Shown piece by piece: positions 10,738-22,600 of a stretch of DNA of 64,000 nt. Origin of the DNA: Raffaelea ambrosiae (taxonomy: Eukaryota > Ascomycota > Sordariomycetes > Ophiostomatales > Ophiostomataceae). Every line of letters starts with the position of its first letter. Position 1 is the stretch's first letter. The translations under genes were made by a program, and so were the position numbers. The stretch spans positions 2,005,628 through 2,069,627 of the forward strand of contig PCDI01000002.1 of the NCBI GenBank assembly GCA_002778195.1. Reading direction: 5' to 3'. The notes below the pieces were generated by a model. The model ran no database searches and was not told the origin of the DNA. It saw nothing but the letters and a program-made list of their open reading frames with translations.

Positions 10738-12841
10738 CTACGGAAGCCGCAAGAACAGGTCCAGCATCTTGGGATAGTTGGGCGTGCCCAGGCCCGTGAC
10801 CGGATCCCAGCCCTCCGAGGCCGAGAAGCCCCAGGTGCCGCAGCCCGGGTTGACGCCCTCGGTGATGTCGTTGAGCACATACGGGTTGAAGTACAGCGTC
10901 GGGTTGATGAAGCCCAGCCGGCCCTTGCCAATCTTGATGCGCTCCTCGATGATGCGGTTCAGCAGCGACGCAAACAGCGGCGCCGACTGCGACGTGCCGC
11001 CGGTGCGGTGGAAGACGCCGTCGATGGGCACCGGGTAGTTGTCGCCGTTGGCGGCCACGTCGGGGATGCCGCGGCCGTTGCGGTTGTACACGCCGCCGTT
11101 CCGGGCGTTCTTCCAGTCGCCATTGAAGTAGTACGGGTACGGCGGGTTGCTCACGCGGTAGTACTCCTCCATGGCCGGAATCTGGTACCAGGGAGTCTGG
11201 AAAATGTTGGAGAAGCCCTGTCTTGTTAGTGGAAGAACTTGAATACCGTCCGCTGCCTGCTGCGCGTATACTCACTCCACTGCTGCTGTAGTTGCCATTG
11301 GCCTCGTTTGACATCTCGAGGGCGGCGATCTCGGGCTCGTACACGGTCCGGTTCGGGAACACCTCGGTGGCGCCCACGTTGGTCACCCACGGGCAGCTGC
11401 ACGCCGCCGAGGGCGTGAAGACGTTGTCCTTGTCGCCCAGGCACCCGTAGTAGCCGAGGTCGCCGTACGTGCCGTTGGTGTAGCCGCCCGCGCCCGTGTC
11501 GCCGCTGGCGAACAGGACGGTGACGCCCTGCAGCGCCAGCTTGAGGTACTCGTCGCACTGGCGCTTCTGGTAGCTGTACGGCTGGTCCTGCTCGTACACG
11601 CCGTACGAGATGCTGATGATGTTGGCCGGCTCGTACACGCCGCACTGCAGCGGGCCCTTGTAGGGGTCCGTGTCGGCCGCGCCCGCCGTGTCCGGGTACT
11701 GCGGGTCAATGTCCGCGTTGCCCGTCTCGCCGTAGGCCGCGTACGTGCAGTACGATCCGTCCAGCGCGTCCAAAAAGGTGTTGAAGAAACCCGTCGAGTA
11801 CCCGCCGCCCCCCTCGTACGCGTAGTACTCGTCGTCGGTCTGGTACAGGTCGATGGTCTGCGGGTAGATGATGGGGTAGGCCACGCAAAAGTCCAGCAGG
11901 CTCTCGAGGCCGTCCGCAATGTTGTCCACGGGCGCCACACCGCCGTCGATCGAGTACAGCGTGGGGTGCGTGCCGTTGGGCACCTGCGTCGCGTACCGGG
12001 CATAGAAGATGTCCAGGTCCAGCTGGTCGTAGTAGTCGCCCTCCTCAAAGATGCCCAGCGTGTTGTCCGGGCTCACCTTGGCGTGCGGGTCGGGCGCCTC
12101 AAACTGGTACAGCGCCTGCACGCACGCCGGCGCCAGGATCTGGTTGCAGGTGGACAGGTCGTCCGGCGACGACGCGGCCAGCTTGGCCGGCATCTGCTTC
12201 GGCGGCCGCCGGGCATTCCGCGCCCGGGACGGGGTGCTGCCGCGCTTCAAGAGGGGCTGGGTGGTGGTGGTGGCCCGCTTGCGGCGGCCGCGCTTCAGGT
12301 CCATGACGGTGCTCTTGACGCACGGGGTCACAAAGTCGACGTGCTCCTGGATGTGCTGCGGCAGATGGTACGCTTCGCAGCCGACGGTGGCCCGCTCGTT
12401 TCCGTCGTGGTAGTACTCTGTGTGCAGCAGGCCCTCGGCCTCCTCGACCGTCGCATCAAAGGCCAGCCAGGCCTTGTTGTCGGTGTGCGTCAGCCGCTCC
12501 TTGGAGATGCCCGCGTCCACCAGCCAGTTGACCACGGTGTCGACCGTCTCCTGGGCCGGCTGGAAGGTCTCAATCACCTTGTCTGGCGACCAGTGCTGGC
12601 CAAAGCTGGGCGACTCGGGGTGCGAGAGCTCCATGAGCCAGCTCTCCGCGTGCTCCAGCGCATGGGAGCTCTGCCGCAGACCAATGCGCATAGGGAGCAC
12701 CACGTCGGGCTCCATGCGGTTGACCAACCGCCGGTGATGCGGCTCCCGCCTCTCGTGGAGGCGGTGGGTCGATGGCGGCGCCGGGCGGGCGTAGGCCGAG
12801 GCCGCCAAGGCAGCGGCGACAAGAATGGACAGGCAATGCAT
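10738..12841 (-). CDS. Secreted sedolisin / tripeptidyl-peptidase (S53)
   Basis: Exons 11276-12841 and 10738-11217 (58-nt intron, phase 0) give 681 aa. A signal peptide (hydrophobic to about residue 18, ending AYA-RP) is followed by a pro-kumamolisin activation domain to about residue 200, with basic processing sites (RRKR, LKRG). The catalytic triad is visible: Glu and Asp in ESLLD (about 11890-11910), the oxyanion Asp in ASGDTGAGG, and the Ser in GGTSQSAP (about 10985-11003). The C-terminal GWDPVTGLGTP carries the calcium-site Asp. Enzymes of this family are active at acid pH and remove tripeptides from, or cleave, external proteins for nutrition. Length is slightly above the usual 600 aa because of the long pro-region. 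Function is secure. Confidence 0.95.
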
Positions 12842-14008
12842 GGTGAACGCGTTGCCAGGGGAGGGATCGTGTGCCAGAGGGTTCGGTTCTTGTCCCACAG
12901 GGGTCGATCGTGGCTCTCGGCGCGAGGGCTTGGCTTCGCTTTATTTCCTGCTGCCGCGGTGGGGACGAGCTCGCAATCGTCTCCCCATCGTGATTAAGCT
13001 ACGGTGTGCAGCCCTCACCGATCCTTCTTTTTCGCCTTCGGCCCCTGCAACTTGCGACTTAGAACCATGGTTTAGGAAGGTGGCCGGAGTGGATGGTGAA
13101 TCATCGGGGCCAGTCGGTGGAGGCCTGTGCAGGTTTTTGTTTATCAGTTGGGTCCTAGGATTGGACACGAGCAGCGCTATCCTGGACTTGGGCTAAGATG
13201 AGCATCCGACCTTCCTAACAGGTCACTCTGGGATGCACCGCAACGCTAAGGTGGTATCCAGCTGCCCAATTTACCTTGGTCGACAAGCCTAGGCAAGTGC
13301 CGTCTGCCGGTGGTCCTCGAAAGCTTGTGTTGTCTAAGGGCCCTTGTCTAATTATCGGTGCTGGCAATCTTCAAGACTAGTAATACATAGTATGTACGAG
13401 TACGCATTTGGTTAAAATATCATTCGCTGGATGAAGTCCCTGACGTATTCGACGACTTTGGCGCCACGACAGTGCAGTCTGCCTCCCCGATTGATATTAG
13501 ACTTGGAAAGTACGCCGCATGGCCGAGCACCTGTCGTCTGATAAGGCAAATTAAACACAATCGCATACGAGATGGGAAGCGCACAGCCCTCACACGACGG
13601 GGACAGATGTCGGTTTCGCAAACAAGCCTGCTAGTCCAGAAGGATCTGCACTGCAGCTGCAGTTCCCGGATTTCCGGGATCCTCCCAGTCCAACTCCCCG
13701 GCTGAGCTGCCTCGATGCTTGTGTTCTAGCCTGGACTGAGACAGTGTTGCGGGTACCTACGGTGTACTGCATGAGCAGGATTTCAAACACCCGGCATGTA
13801 GTCTGATCAAAATACTACTGAGTATGCATGTACTCGCACACAGCAAAGGCGTGCAGCAGTCATAACGCAATGTCGGGTTTACAAATAACGAATACGGAAG
13901 GTCTATGCAGTGTTTGCCTTGCACGATCGGGTTTCTCTGCCCACTGGTCACCTTTTGACCGCACATGCCCAAAATTGACTCTGTTTTTGTTCTGTCTTTC
14001 CCAAACAG
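12842..14008. other. Intergenic, no gene seen
   Basis: About 1.2 kb with only short frames on both strands, none with recognisable composition or introns. It includes the sedolisin promoter; no clear TATAAA was found near its start. Confidence 0.5.
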
Positions 14009-14981
14009 TTACAACTCTTCTTTTTCGAGTTTGATATGGCTTCCGTGTGTTTCTTTCCCGTGCAGAACTTGTGCTTTTATTGTAAATTCCATATCACGCT
14101 CGTCGTCCTTCCTGTTAGGTGCGGAGTGGGAGGTTGTCCATGCAATGACTGCTCCGTCTTTCGGCTTCGATGTGTAGCGGTCGAGGTCAAGAAGTTTATC
14201 TGCCCGTGTTAGAGGGTAGGCCCAGGAGTGTTCACGGTGAGGATATCGGAGGATGAACACAGTGCAACGCTAACCGAACTTCAAACAGCGAAGAATACGA
14301 ACAAACCAGAGAAAAGAAGGGGAAACACACAAAAGAAAACGAGAGAAGAATCCCCGAAAACAGCTGCGTACCTTTACAGTCACTGTCTTCGGCCAGCCAT
14401 AAAGGCAGCACTCCATAGAGAGCTCCCGGTGCAAATACCACTGTACGCTTCTTGTCCAGAGGGCGCAGCATGGCTGCCATTTCTGGCTTCGGCGGCACGA
14501 CCTTCTTGTCCACCTTGGCGTTGTCGACAGACCGTTCGAACACGGCGAACAGTCCATTTCCGGGTTTGGGCTTCTTCTCGTCGGAATCCTCGCCGCGTTC
14601 TTGGTCCTCGATCCACTCCCGGACCGCCACGGGCACATCGGCGTAGTCCATTCGCAGTAGTGGACGGTCGTACCGGTGAGGATCCATGCCGCCCCAGCCG
14701 CCCGGGTACGGTCGACCGGTAAAGGATCGCTTCAGAGCATCGGCATAGGGCCACAGGCCAGCTGGCTCCTGCTCGTAGAGATCGTGCAAGAGGTACTCGC
14801 GTGCGCGAAAGGTGCGCTCGGCAGTGCAAGCCACATCGAGCTTCTTTAAGCGATGATTCGTGAACGGATCGCTCCAGGTAAAGTTCTCGACCATGGAAGG
14901 AGCCAGCTTTTCCTGTGCTTTGTAAGGGCCAAACGCAGCGACCGAGGCCGCGCATGCCAGTGCGATCAGAAGGAATCTCAT
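14009..14981 (-). CDS. Secreted protein of unknown function
   Basis: Exons 14372-14981 and 14009-14199 with a 172-nt intron (phase 1) give 266 aa. I do not recognise the family. A clean signal peptide (residues 1-16, ending VAA-F) starts it, and the mature protein is rich in charged residues, with a Pro/Gly/Tyr-rich stretch (RPYPGGWGGMDPH) near residue 92. Only two cysteines lie in the mature part, so it is not a typical disulphide-rich effector. No transmembrane segment or C-terminal GPI-type tail is present. The joined exons read without stops and the second exon ends in a Lys/Glu-rich tail. It could be a secreted or vacuolar hypothetical; no catalytic motif is visible. Confidence 0.75.
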
Positions 14982-15392
14982 ATTTTGAGCGTGGTTTCCC
15001 GTGAGACAGATTTAATCCTGGCTACGATTCTGCACTGCACTTCCACGTCTCCTTTTGAATTTAAAGCGCATGAGCAGGCTCAATTGCTTCGCTGTCCTCA
15101 TCGAAACGGGGTCACATTCCTCCCGTGTTCCTGGCGGCATATATATTAAATGTAGATACCGACTACCAAATACAGAGGCTCAGCCGCCGGTAATAACCAC
15201 GTCGTATTGGGCGTGTGTCTTAGTCTCATATTAGCTGCGTTGATGAGGGGCATTTTATCACGTGGCCAAGAACATATCACAGTTCTTAACACAACTGCCT
15301 CAACCCAGAACTCTCAATTTTACATGAAGTCAAATATATATATATAAATCAAAAGAAGAAAAAGAAAAAGAAAAAGAACAAACACAGCTACC
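14982..15392. other. Intergenic between two divergent genes
   Basis: This is shared upstream DNA of the secreted protein (-) and the broken phosphotransferase (+). It holds an (AT)n run at 15334-15347 and an AAAAG-type purine repeat at about 15353-15378. Confidence 0.5.
15341..15348 (+). promoter_or_regulatory. TATA-like element before the broken phosphotransferase
   Basis: TATATAAA sits 45-52 nt before the ATG at 15393, at the end of an AT dinucleotide run, so it may be a fortuitous part of the microsatellite. Confidence 0.3.
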
Positions 15393-16303
15393 ATGTCAGC
15401 CTCGGAAGTCTCGGGCCCGCACGCTGAAAATGAGTCTGCATCAGATGTGGAGTCGGATTCCTCTTCACTCGTCTACGACCACAAACCGTTCGACACCTTT
15501 CGCACCCGAGTTGTCGACCTCGCAACGAGCCTGATATGGCCCAAATCTGATCGTGACGACATCCAGATTGAACGGATGCATGGGGGTGGATTCAACCGTG
15601 TGATTGGAATCAGCCTAGCGGGAAAAGATGGAAGGCGAGACAAGTCAATTCGCTGAATCTACGCATCCCTCGTTTCGAGGCTGCCCGCATGGATCATGAG
15701 GTCGCCATATTGCAATTTCTCGCCCGGGAAACAAGCATCCCCGTTCCCAAGGTCGTGCTCTTTGACAGGACGGAGAACAATCCGCTGGGATCTCCATACA
15801 TGGTTCAGCATCGCATCGTGGGAACGGATCTCCTTTCTGTCTATCCTTTACTGAGTTACAAAGATCAATGCAGAGTGGCCGAGGAGCTTGGTGCCGTCTA
15901 CCGCCGTATGCTCATGGTGCACAGCTCTGTTGCTGGAGTTAGCGTTCTAGGAGCGGAATACGATGACAAACTGGAACAAGACTCAAAAAGCGAACTGCCA
16001 GCAGACAACCTCCCCATCCATGTCGCTCCGTTTCATATCCTCGGCAACAAACCGGCAATGAAAAACGCCTTCTCTACACCACCGCAAAATGTCTATGATC
16101 TTCTGACAGACATGTTCCATGCACACAAGGCGGAGAGTCTTCAACGAGATCCGACTGGCGTTGTCCTGCCTGAACTTTTTGACGAATTTTGTGACGTGGC
16201 ATCACAGCTCCATGACCAGGGCTACTTGGAAAATGATCACTTTTGTGTCGCCCATCTCGACCTTGCACCGCGGGGGAAAGTGCACGGATGTAGTGTTCCA
16301 TAG
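15393..16303 (+). pseudogene. Broken aminoglycoside/choline-kinase-like phosphotransferase (APH fold)
   Basis: The frame from ATG 15393 encodes an acidic Ser-rich N-tail and the start of an APH-type kinase (GGGFNRVIG, the nucleotide loop) but hits TGA at 15651-15653. The continuation lies in another frame: LRIPRFEAAR, then HEVAILQFL and IPVPKV as in fungal APH-domain proteins, down to HLDLAPR, the HxD catalytic loop. A single-base indel between about 15620 and 15655 explains the break; no GT..AG intron fits. The sequence then leaves the family exactly where the metal-binding Asn of HxDxxxxN should be and stops at 16303, followed by an A-rich run. The remaining C-terminal third, with the DFG-equivalent, is absent. 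A truncated, frameshifted relic is the best reading; a sequencing error could explain the frameshift but not the missing end. Confidence 0.75.
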
Positions 16304-16945
16304 GATGCCTTGCCTGAAAAAAAAAGAAAAAGAAGACAAAGTGTTCTACTGCTGGCGTGTCAAGTTTTTTGAATCTCTCCTTCTTTCCGATAATTCTCTT
16401 CTTGGTTTCTTGGTTGCTTTCTTCTTCAACAACTGCCACAAAATGCCGCTTGTCCTGCTTATAATAACCGCCATGCCGAAAAAAAGGGGCTACTACGACG
16501 CACCATTGCCCCGGAAGACGCAAGGGAAACAGCCTTAACAGACTTTGGAACAGATGCAGGGGAGGAGGAAGGTGCACTGACATATACAGAGACAACAAAT
16601 GAGAATTAATGGGGGATGCTCTTGTATGGTCTTGCAAACTCCATGAAGCCGTGATTTCCAGATACAAGAGAAGGAATGGGGTTTTGTGGTGAATTGCCAA
16701 CAATCGAGAACCCAAATGTACTGCACAAGACTATCCCACCTCTTGAATTCCTTTCCGGGTTCTGCAGTTCACTGTGGCATTTGCATCGACCAACAAGCTG
16801 CGCTCTCCACCGTCCGCCCCGTCCATCGACTACGCGTGGACTGGACAATCCTCCCAGTCATATTGGCGCACGTCCAGACGGACGTCCGACAATTGTCTCT
16901 CCTATATGTCTTTGAAACCCGAAATTGAAGCAAACGCAATGACAA
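16304..16945. other. Downstream of the broken phosphotransferase, no gene seen
   Basis: The expected C-terminal part of the phosphotransferase was looked for here and not found in any frame. An A-rich stretch (16317-16340) begins this interval. Confidence 0.5.
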
Positions 16946-18697
16946 CTAGCCAATGTGCGGAATGGCGAGGGACCAGGAGGTGTCCGCGAATGCGCCGGGG
17001 GGCTGAAAGGCGAGCGACCGAAAGACCTCGACCAGGATAAACACGCGGGCCGGCACCAGCAAAAAGGCCGTCACACGGTACGTCGAGACACAGATGGCCG
17101 CGACGACCTTTTTCGGGAGGCGCGGCAGCCACGTCTCGGCGCCGTACTGCACGCTGCCAAAGAGGAAAAACGACGGACACGACGCCGCCGTCAGCAGCGA
17201 GCAGCCGCGCCAGAGCCAGCGCTCGGCCGTGGTGGGATACGCCGCGTTCCACGCGAGGCAGTGCAGGCCGCCAAAGATGCTCAGGCAGCAGAGCGCGCCA
17301 AAGGCGGCCGACACGACGGCGTCCGGGCCGTGCACCGCCAGGTTGGGCACGTCGATGGCGACCCCCGGCCGCCAAACGAGGTCGATGCTGTCGGGGCCGA
17401 CGGCGGCGAGGAGCGCCGTTTCCGCGGGCGTGGCCCGGCGCGCGGCCGGCACGGGCGTGGCGTACGCAATGTCCTTGGGCTTGTGCAGGATGAGCGCGTA
17501 GATCAGGACGCAGCAGACGGCAAACGAGAGGGTCAGGATCTCGAGCGGCGTGGCCGGCGTGCGCCCGTCGGGGGTGGCCAGCCGCACCACGGTGTTCATG
17601 GTGAACCACAGGACCTGGCCCACGGCGATGGCCTTGGCAAACGCGTCGCCCTTGTTGCGGTCGCTGATGCTCGCCTCGGACGTGCGCGGCAGCCGGTCCA
17701 CGATGCCCAGGCGGCGCGCCAGCAGCAGCTGGCACGCATCGAGCACCCAGTGGCTGGTCCGCAGGGCCACCAGGTTCTTCGTCCAGAGCGTGCGCGTCCG
17801 GTCGAGCTCCCACGCGGGCGCGAAGAACGCCGGCGCCGTGTAGGCCACCGCATCCCGGACCAGCTCGCGGTTGTGCGCGTCGGGCGTCTGCTGCATCTCC
17901 CCGGCCGCCCCATTGTCGCGCTGGTCACGCGCGACGGCGCGCTGGAGGGCGGCGTGCACGTACGTGGCCTCGATCGGCTGCGACGCGCTCTCGGCGGCTG
18001 CTGCGGCCGGTGCTGTCGTCGGTGCTGTCGTCGGTGCTGTCGTCGGTGCTCTCGTCGGTGCTCTCGTCGGTGCTGGTGCGGGTTTCTGGCCCGGGCCGGG
18101 CTTGTCGGGCCCAGGGATGCCGCCTGCACGGGCCCGTTGCCCGGCTTCGAGATCACCAGGCGGCGTGTCGCCCGGCGGCGTGGTGCGCGACGGCGTGGTG
18201 CGCGACGGCTGCTCCTCTTTCGTGGCGTGGATCCTGTCCTTGCGCAGAACGTCCAACGCCCCCGGGTCGGCGGCGGCTGTGGACGCGTCGAAGACGACGA
18301 TGAAGCCACCCATGTGGGCATAGTAGGTGTGTGTCCTCGACCAGGGGACGCCCGTGTCCGCGGCACTGCTTTCGATAAACGCGCGGTACTCTTTCGTGGT
18401 CTTGTGCACGGATTGGTGGTCGCTCAGTGCCTTGCCAAAGGCCCATTCCGGGGCGAGCAGATTCAGCGCCATCCAGCAGGACTTGTAGTAGGCGAACTCG
18501 ATCGTGTTCCAGAACTTTTGGCGTTTGGTGTGGCAGGTCCGCTGCAGCGGAATGTTGAGCCGGACAATGGACCAGGTGCAGATGACGAGGACGGACAGAC
18601 AGTTCCACAGAATGTCCAGCGTGCCGCGCGCATTGGGCGAGCTGACAAAGCCCACGCCCGCTGTTGGCAGGTCGCAGGAGATGTCAAACCGGATCAT
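16946..18697 (-). CDS. Multispanning membrane protein, fungal uncharacterised family
   Basis: A single uninterrupted frame of 583 aa from ATG 18697; an in-frame TGA lies 32-34 nt upstream, and a likely 5'-UTR intron ends at TTACAG just before it. About seven hydrophobic segments are seen: one near residue 25-45 after SSPNARGTLDILW, and six in the C-terminal half from about residue 330. Between them is a long soluble region with a Pro/Thr/Ala low-complexity stretch coded by a 12-nt minisatellite. From memory, many moulds encode similar proteins starting with a SSPxxRGTxDI motif, with no assigned function. No transporter or enzyme motif is visible. Upstream lies the single ambiguous base N (18708), outside the CDS. 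Confidence 0.8.
   Translation of the reverse strand: MIRFDISCDLPTAGVGFVSSPNARGTLDILWNCLSVLVICTWSIVRLNIPLQRTCHTKRQKFWNTIEFAYYKSCWMALNLLAPEWAFGKALSDHQSVHKTTKEYRAFIESSAADTGVPWSRTHTYYAHMGGFIVVFDASTAAADPGALDVLRKDRIHATKEEQPSRTTPSRTTPPGDTPPGDLEAGQRARAGGIPGPDKPGPGQKPAPAPTRAPTRAPTTAPTTAPTTAPAAAAAESASQPIEATYVHAALQRAVARDQRDNGAAGEMQQTPDAHNRELVRDAVAYTAPAFFAPAWELDRTRTLWTKNLVALRTSHWVLDACQLLLARRLGIVDRLPRTSEASISDRNKGDAFAKAIAVGQVLWFTMNTVVRLATPDGRTPATPLEILTLSFAVCCVLIYALILHKPKDIAYATPVPAARRATPAETALLAAVGPDSIDLVWRPGVAIDVPNLAVHGPDAVVSAAFGALCCLSIFGGLHCLAWNAAYPTTAERWLWRGCSLLTAASCPSFFLFGSVQYGAETWLPRLPKKVVAAICVSTYRVTAFLLVPARVFILVEVFRSLAFQPPGAFADTSWSLAIPHIG
18009..18080 (-). repeat. 12-nt coding minisatellite (Thr-Ala-Pro-Thr units)
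   Basis: Three units of GGTGCTGTCGTC, two of GGTGCTCTCGTC and a degenerate sixth unit lie back to back, inside the membrane-protein gene. Each adds four residues (T-A-P-T or T-R-A-P), so copy number can change without shifting the frame. Confidence 0.9.
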
Positions 18698-19656
18698 GGC
18701 CGGCCTCNGATGCCTTCAAGAAGGTCCTGTAACGGTATCAGTATTTTCTTGGTTTGTTTTATATTTTCAAGTTTTTTTTATTTTTTTTGGGGGGGGGGGG
18801 GGGTTGTGTGTTGACGATTCTACAAGCAAGTTGGTTGATGTGGAGGGTGGCCTGCGAATTAATAAGGTGGGGGTCCTGGCCATGGAGTAAGATTGTCAAG
18901 GCAGCTGTCAAGGTCAGCCGTCTCGAACATGGGCGGTGCCGATACCCCTGAAACTTGGGTGGCTAGGGCTGACTGGAATGCAACTTGCCATCATGCACAG
19001 GAACCCCGTTCCGGCATAGTGCTGACCAGATTCCACACACAGGAATCAGGCTGCCACATCTCCATGCAAGGAGTGCTTGTTCTCAGTGACCAGGCTGTTG
19101 CAGTGCCACTGAATATTGGAATCGGCCAACGACAGAAGAGCCCAACTCTCGCCACCTGATGGCTCGGGAAGCGAACATGCCCTTGGACTTGCATACAAGA
19201 CGGGAAAACGCAAGGGAGCCCGTCGAAGCCAAATGCCGAGTTCACAACACTGACATTTCCGGGCTACCTCCAGGATGGAGGGTGCCAATGGCCTCCACAT
19301 TTGCAGTGTCTGGGGTAGTTTGTATCCACTAATGGAGTGTTTGTGTTCTCGGTTGCCATTATGGTTAACCCGATCTTGACAGCAGGCCGGGGATAGACCG
19401 GCAGCGGTAGGGCCCGCATCCGGGAGACGTGGAATGCGGCCACAACTAGACATGGAAAAGGTAGACAGTTTATTTTTAGATGCAAAGTATATGTGCGGCT
19501 TAGTTATGTAGACAAACCTCCCCCCCCTCTATGCCCCCATCTATCTTATGCAAATGATGATTCAGCCGTGAAGCTTTGTGTTGTACCTTGAACGTATGAA
19601 CAGAATTTCGCTTAAACAAAAGGAAAAGGAAAACAAAACAGAAAACGCTCGAGACT
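18698..19656. other. Intergenic; unresolved base and G homopolymer
   Basis: It contains the N at 18708, a run of about 14 G at 18789-18803 beside a T-rich tract, and a possible 5'-UTR intron of the membrane-protein gene. No gene is seen. Confidence 0.55.
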
Positions 19657-22600
19657 TTACATATCCTCTCCCGGATGGTGGAGCAGTTCCCACAAGGCCC
19701 CGTCTTCGCTCTTGATCAGCTCGGCTGGCGTGCCACATCTGTTCAGCGTGAGTATGAGGCTTGCCGTGCACAGGGACGGACAGGGAAAAAATAAAATCAA
19801 AAAATCACAGGGGACGACTTACTCGATGATCTGCCCGTCGCCCAGGACCACGACGCGGTCGTACTCCAGGATGGTCTGCAGCCGGTGCACAATCGTAATC
19901 ATGGTGCAGCCCACAAACGACGTCCGGATCAGCTGCTGCATGTGCCGGTACGTCGCGGCGTCCACCGTGGCCGTGGCCTCGTCCAGGATGACAATCTTGG
20001 CCCGCCGGCACATGGCCCGCGCCAGGCCCAGCACCTGCCGCTGGCCGCTGCTAAAGTTGCGCCCGCCGTGCGTCACCGGCGTGTGCGCGTACAGGTGGAG
20101 GTGCGTGTCGTGGTCGCCGCCGCTGCAGGCCGCCAGCACCGCGTCGATCTCGGCGTCGTCCATGGCGCCCGCCGGGTCGAGGTTGGACCGCACGTCGCCG
20201 GAAAACAGCGTCGTCTCCTGCGGGATCAGCGCAAAGCTCGTCCGCAGCCGCTGCAGCGGCACGCCGCCAATGTCGACGCCGTCGATGCGGATGGAGCCCG
20301 CCGAGATGTGCGCCGCCCGCAGCAGCGAGCCCACCAGCGTGCTCTTGCCGCTGCCCGTGCGCCCGACAATGGCCACGCGCTCGCCCGGCCGCACCGTCAG
20401 ACACAGGTCGTGCAGCACGTCCGCGCCGTCCGGGCCGTAGCGCACCGACAGGTGGCGGAACTCGACCTGGCCCTGGTACGGCCAGGCCGCCGGCGGGGGC
20501 ATGCCGACGGTCGTCGTCGTCGTCGTCTTGCTGCGTTCCACCTGCGGCTCCGGCTGCATGTCCATGTACTCCACCAGCCGCTTGAACGAGTTCATCTCCA
20601 CCTCGAGGTCGTTCATGTTGCGCACCAGCGTCAGGATCGTCTGGCTCAGCCCGATCGCGTTGGTCAGCGAAAAGGCCACGATGCCGGCCGAGTACGCCTG
20701 CGACCCGGACCGGTAGGCCAGGACGCCCGTGGCCGCCGCAATCGTGGCCGCGCAGAGGTCCGACCGGATCGACACCCAGCGGTTGCAGTTGTACTGCGCC
20801 TCGCACGCCTTCATGTACACGGCCAGGCGGTCGGCCAGGCGCTGCTGGAAGACCGCGTCGAGGTCGCGGCGGCCGCGGATGATCGGCAGGCCGGTCGCGG
20901 TGTCGTGCAGATGCGAAAAGATGGGCGAGAAGCTGACGCCGCACATGCGCTTGATGGCCACCTCGGCGCGCGAGTAGAGGTCGCCGGTGACAAAGCCGAC
21001 GCAACAGAGCAGCGCGGCCGGCAGCGCAAAGATGGGCATGATGGAGGCGATGCCGGCCAGGCGCAGGAGCAGCCGGAGGGCGTTGTCCAGGGCCTGCCGC
21101 AGCCAGTCCACGAGCAGCGAGTCCAGCGACTGCGTGTCGGGGCCGAAGCGGTTCATGATCTGGCCGGCCGGCGCGTGGTCAAACCAGGTCAGCGGCGCGT
21201 AGAACACTGCCTGCACGAGGCTGTCGTGCATCGTGCGGGCGGCGCGCCAGCCACCGCGCTGGTAGTTGACATTGTTGAGCGCCTGCAGACACAGGAACAC
21301 GAACACGGTGCCCGCATAAATGGCCAGGTAGAGGCGTGAGTTGGGCCGGGCCCCATGGTGCGGAGCCTCGGACGAGAGCTTGGCCCAGAAGGACAGCCAG
21401 AGGGTGGTGGAGAAGTAGGCCGTCTGGACGAGCAGGGTCGTCAGAACAGCCAGAAAGGCCGCAGGGTAGCCGCCAAGAAGCCACAGATATTTCCAGACTA
21501 GGGAACGGATTAGCATGCGCCGTCCACCGTACGGGGGGGGGGAACGCTTGGGTGGTGGGACTGGCTTACAGAATTTTCTGGGCACCTTGCCCGATGTCCA
21601 TTTGTTCCTCTTCTTGCGCGCTTTGCCTGGCGCTGGCTCGGGCAGAGGCGGGTCTTCCGAGTCCGACAACACGGTGGCGGAGCTGGACGACGACGCGGCC
21701 TGGGAGTGGAAGGCAATCGTCGACGCACTCCTCGATATGGCCGGTGTTTCCAGCTGGCGCCTGGGCTGCCTGTTCTTTCGCCGTGTGGTCTTTGTGATCA
21801 CACCCTGGTCCAGAGTCACGAGGAGGCTCGCATCCTCGATGGCGCTGTCCAGGTCGGTGATCAGAATGACGGTCCGGTCGGCCAGCAGACCGCTCCGGAA
21901 GCAGCGGTTGTAGACGCGGAACGTTGTCGTGGCGTCGAGGGCCGAGAAGATGTCGTCGAGCAGAAGCGTCGACGCGCGCGAATACAGCGCGCGGGCCAGG
22001 GAGACGCGCTGCTTCTGGCCACCGGACAGGGATGCACCGCCCTCACCCACGTGCGTCTCGTCGCCTTCCGGGAGATGTTCGATGTCGTTGTCGAGGTCAC
22101 AGGCATGGAGGACGGCATGATAGCGCTCCTCGTCAACGGGCCCATAGAATACAATGTTCTGGCGGACGGTGCTGTTCTCCAGCCAGGCGACTTCCGGGAC
22201 ATAGGCCACGTCCTGCGGACAGGCCGCCGAGCCGGATTCCAAGATCGTCTCGCCCAGCAGAGACAGCAGCAGCGACGACTTGCCCGCGCCCATGGGTCCC
22301 AGGATGACGTTCAGCTTGCTGGGCTCGAACGCGACGTCCAGATCACGGAGACGGAACCCGCCCGTGGGAGACGTCACGCGGAAGGTCGCATGGACGAACT
22401 GGGGCGGTCCGGCCGGGTGCGGCACGTGGTCCGTGTCGGCGTTCAAGAACGTGTCAATGCGCCGCGCCGACTCGCGGCCCTGGGCCACCCACTGCACGAC
22501 CTTGGTGAGCCAGACATACTGCGTGCGCAGGGTGTCGGTGATGGCCAGGGCGGTGAAGGCCGCCGGGGCGCGCAGGGGCTGGTCGGTGAAGAAGACCAGG

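Noticed and set aside
16955..18814. Plus-strand frame of 619 codons over the membrane-protein gene
   Set aside because: Antisense shadow: Arg/Gly-rich, spans the N base, and the opposite strand has clear membrane helices.
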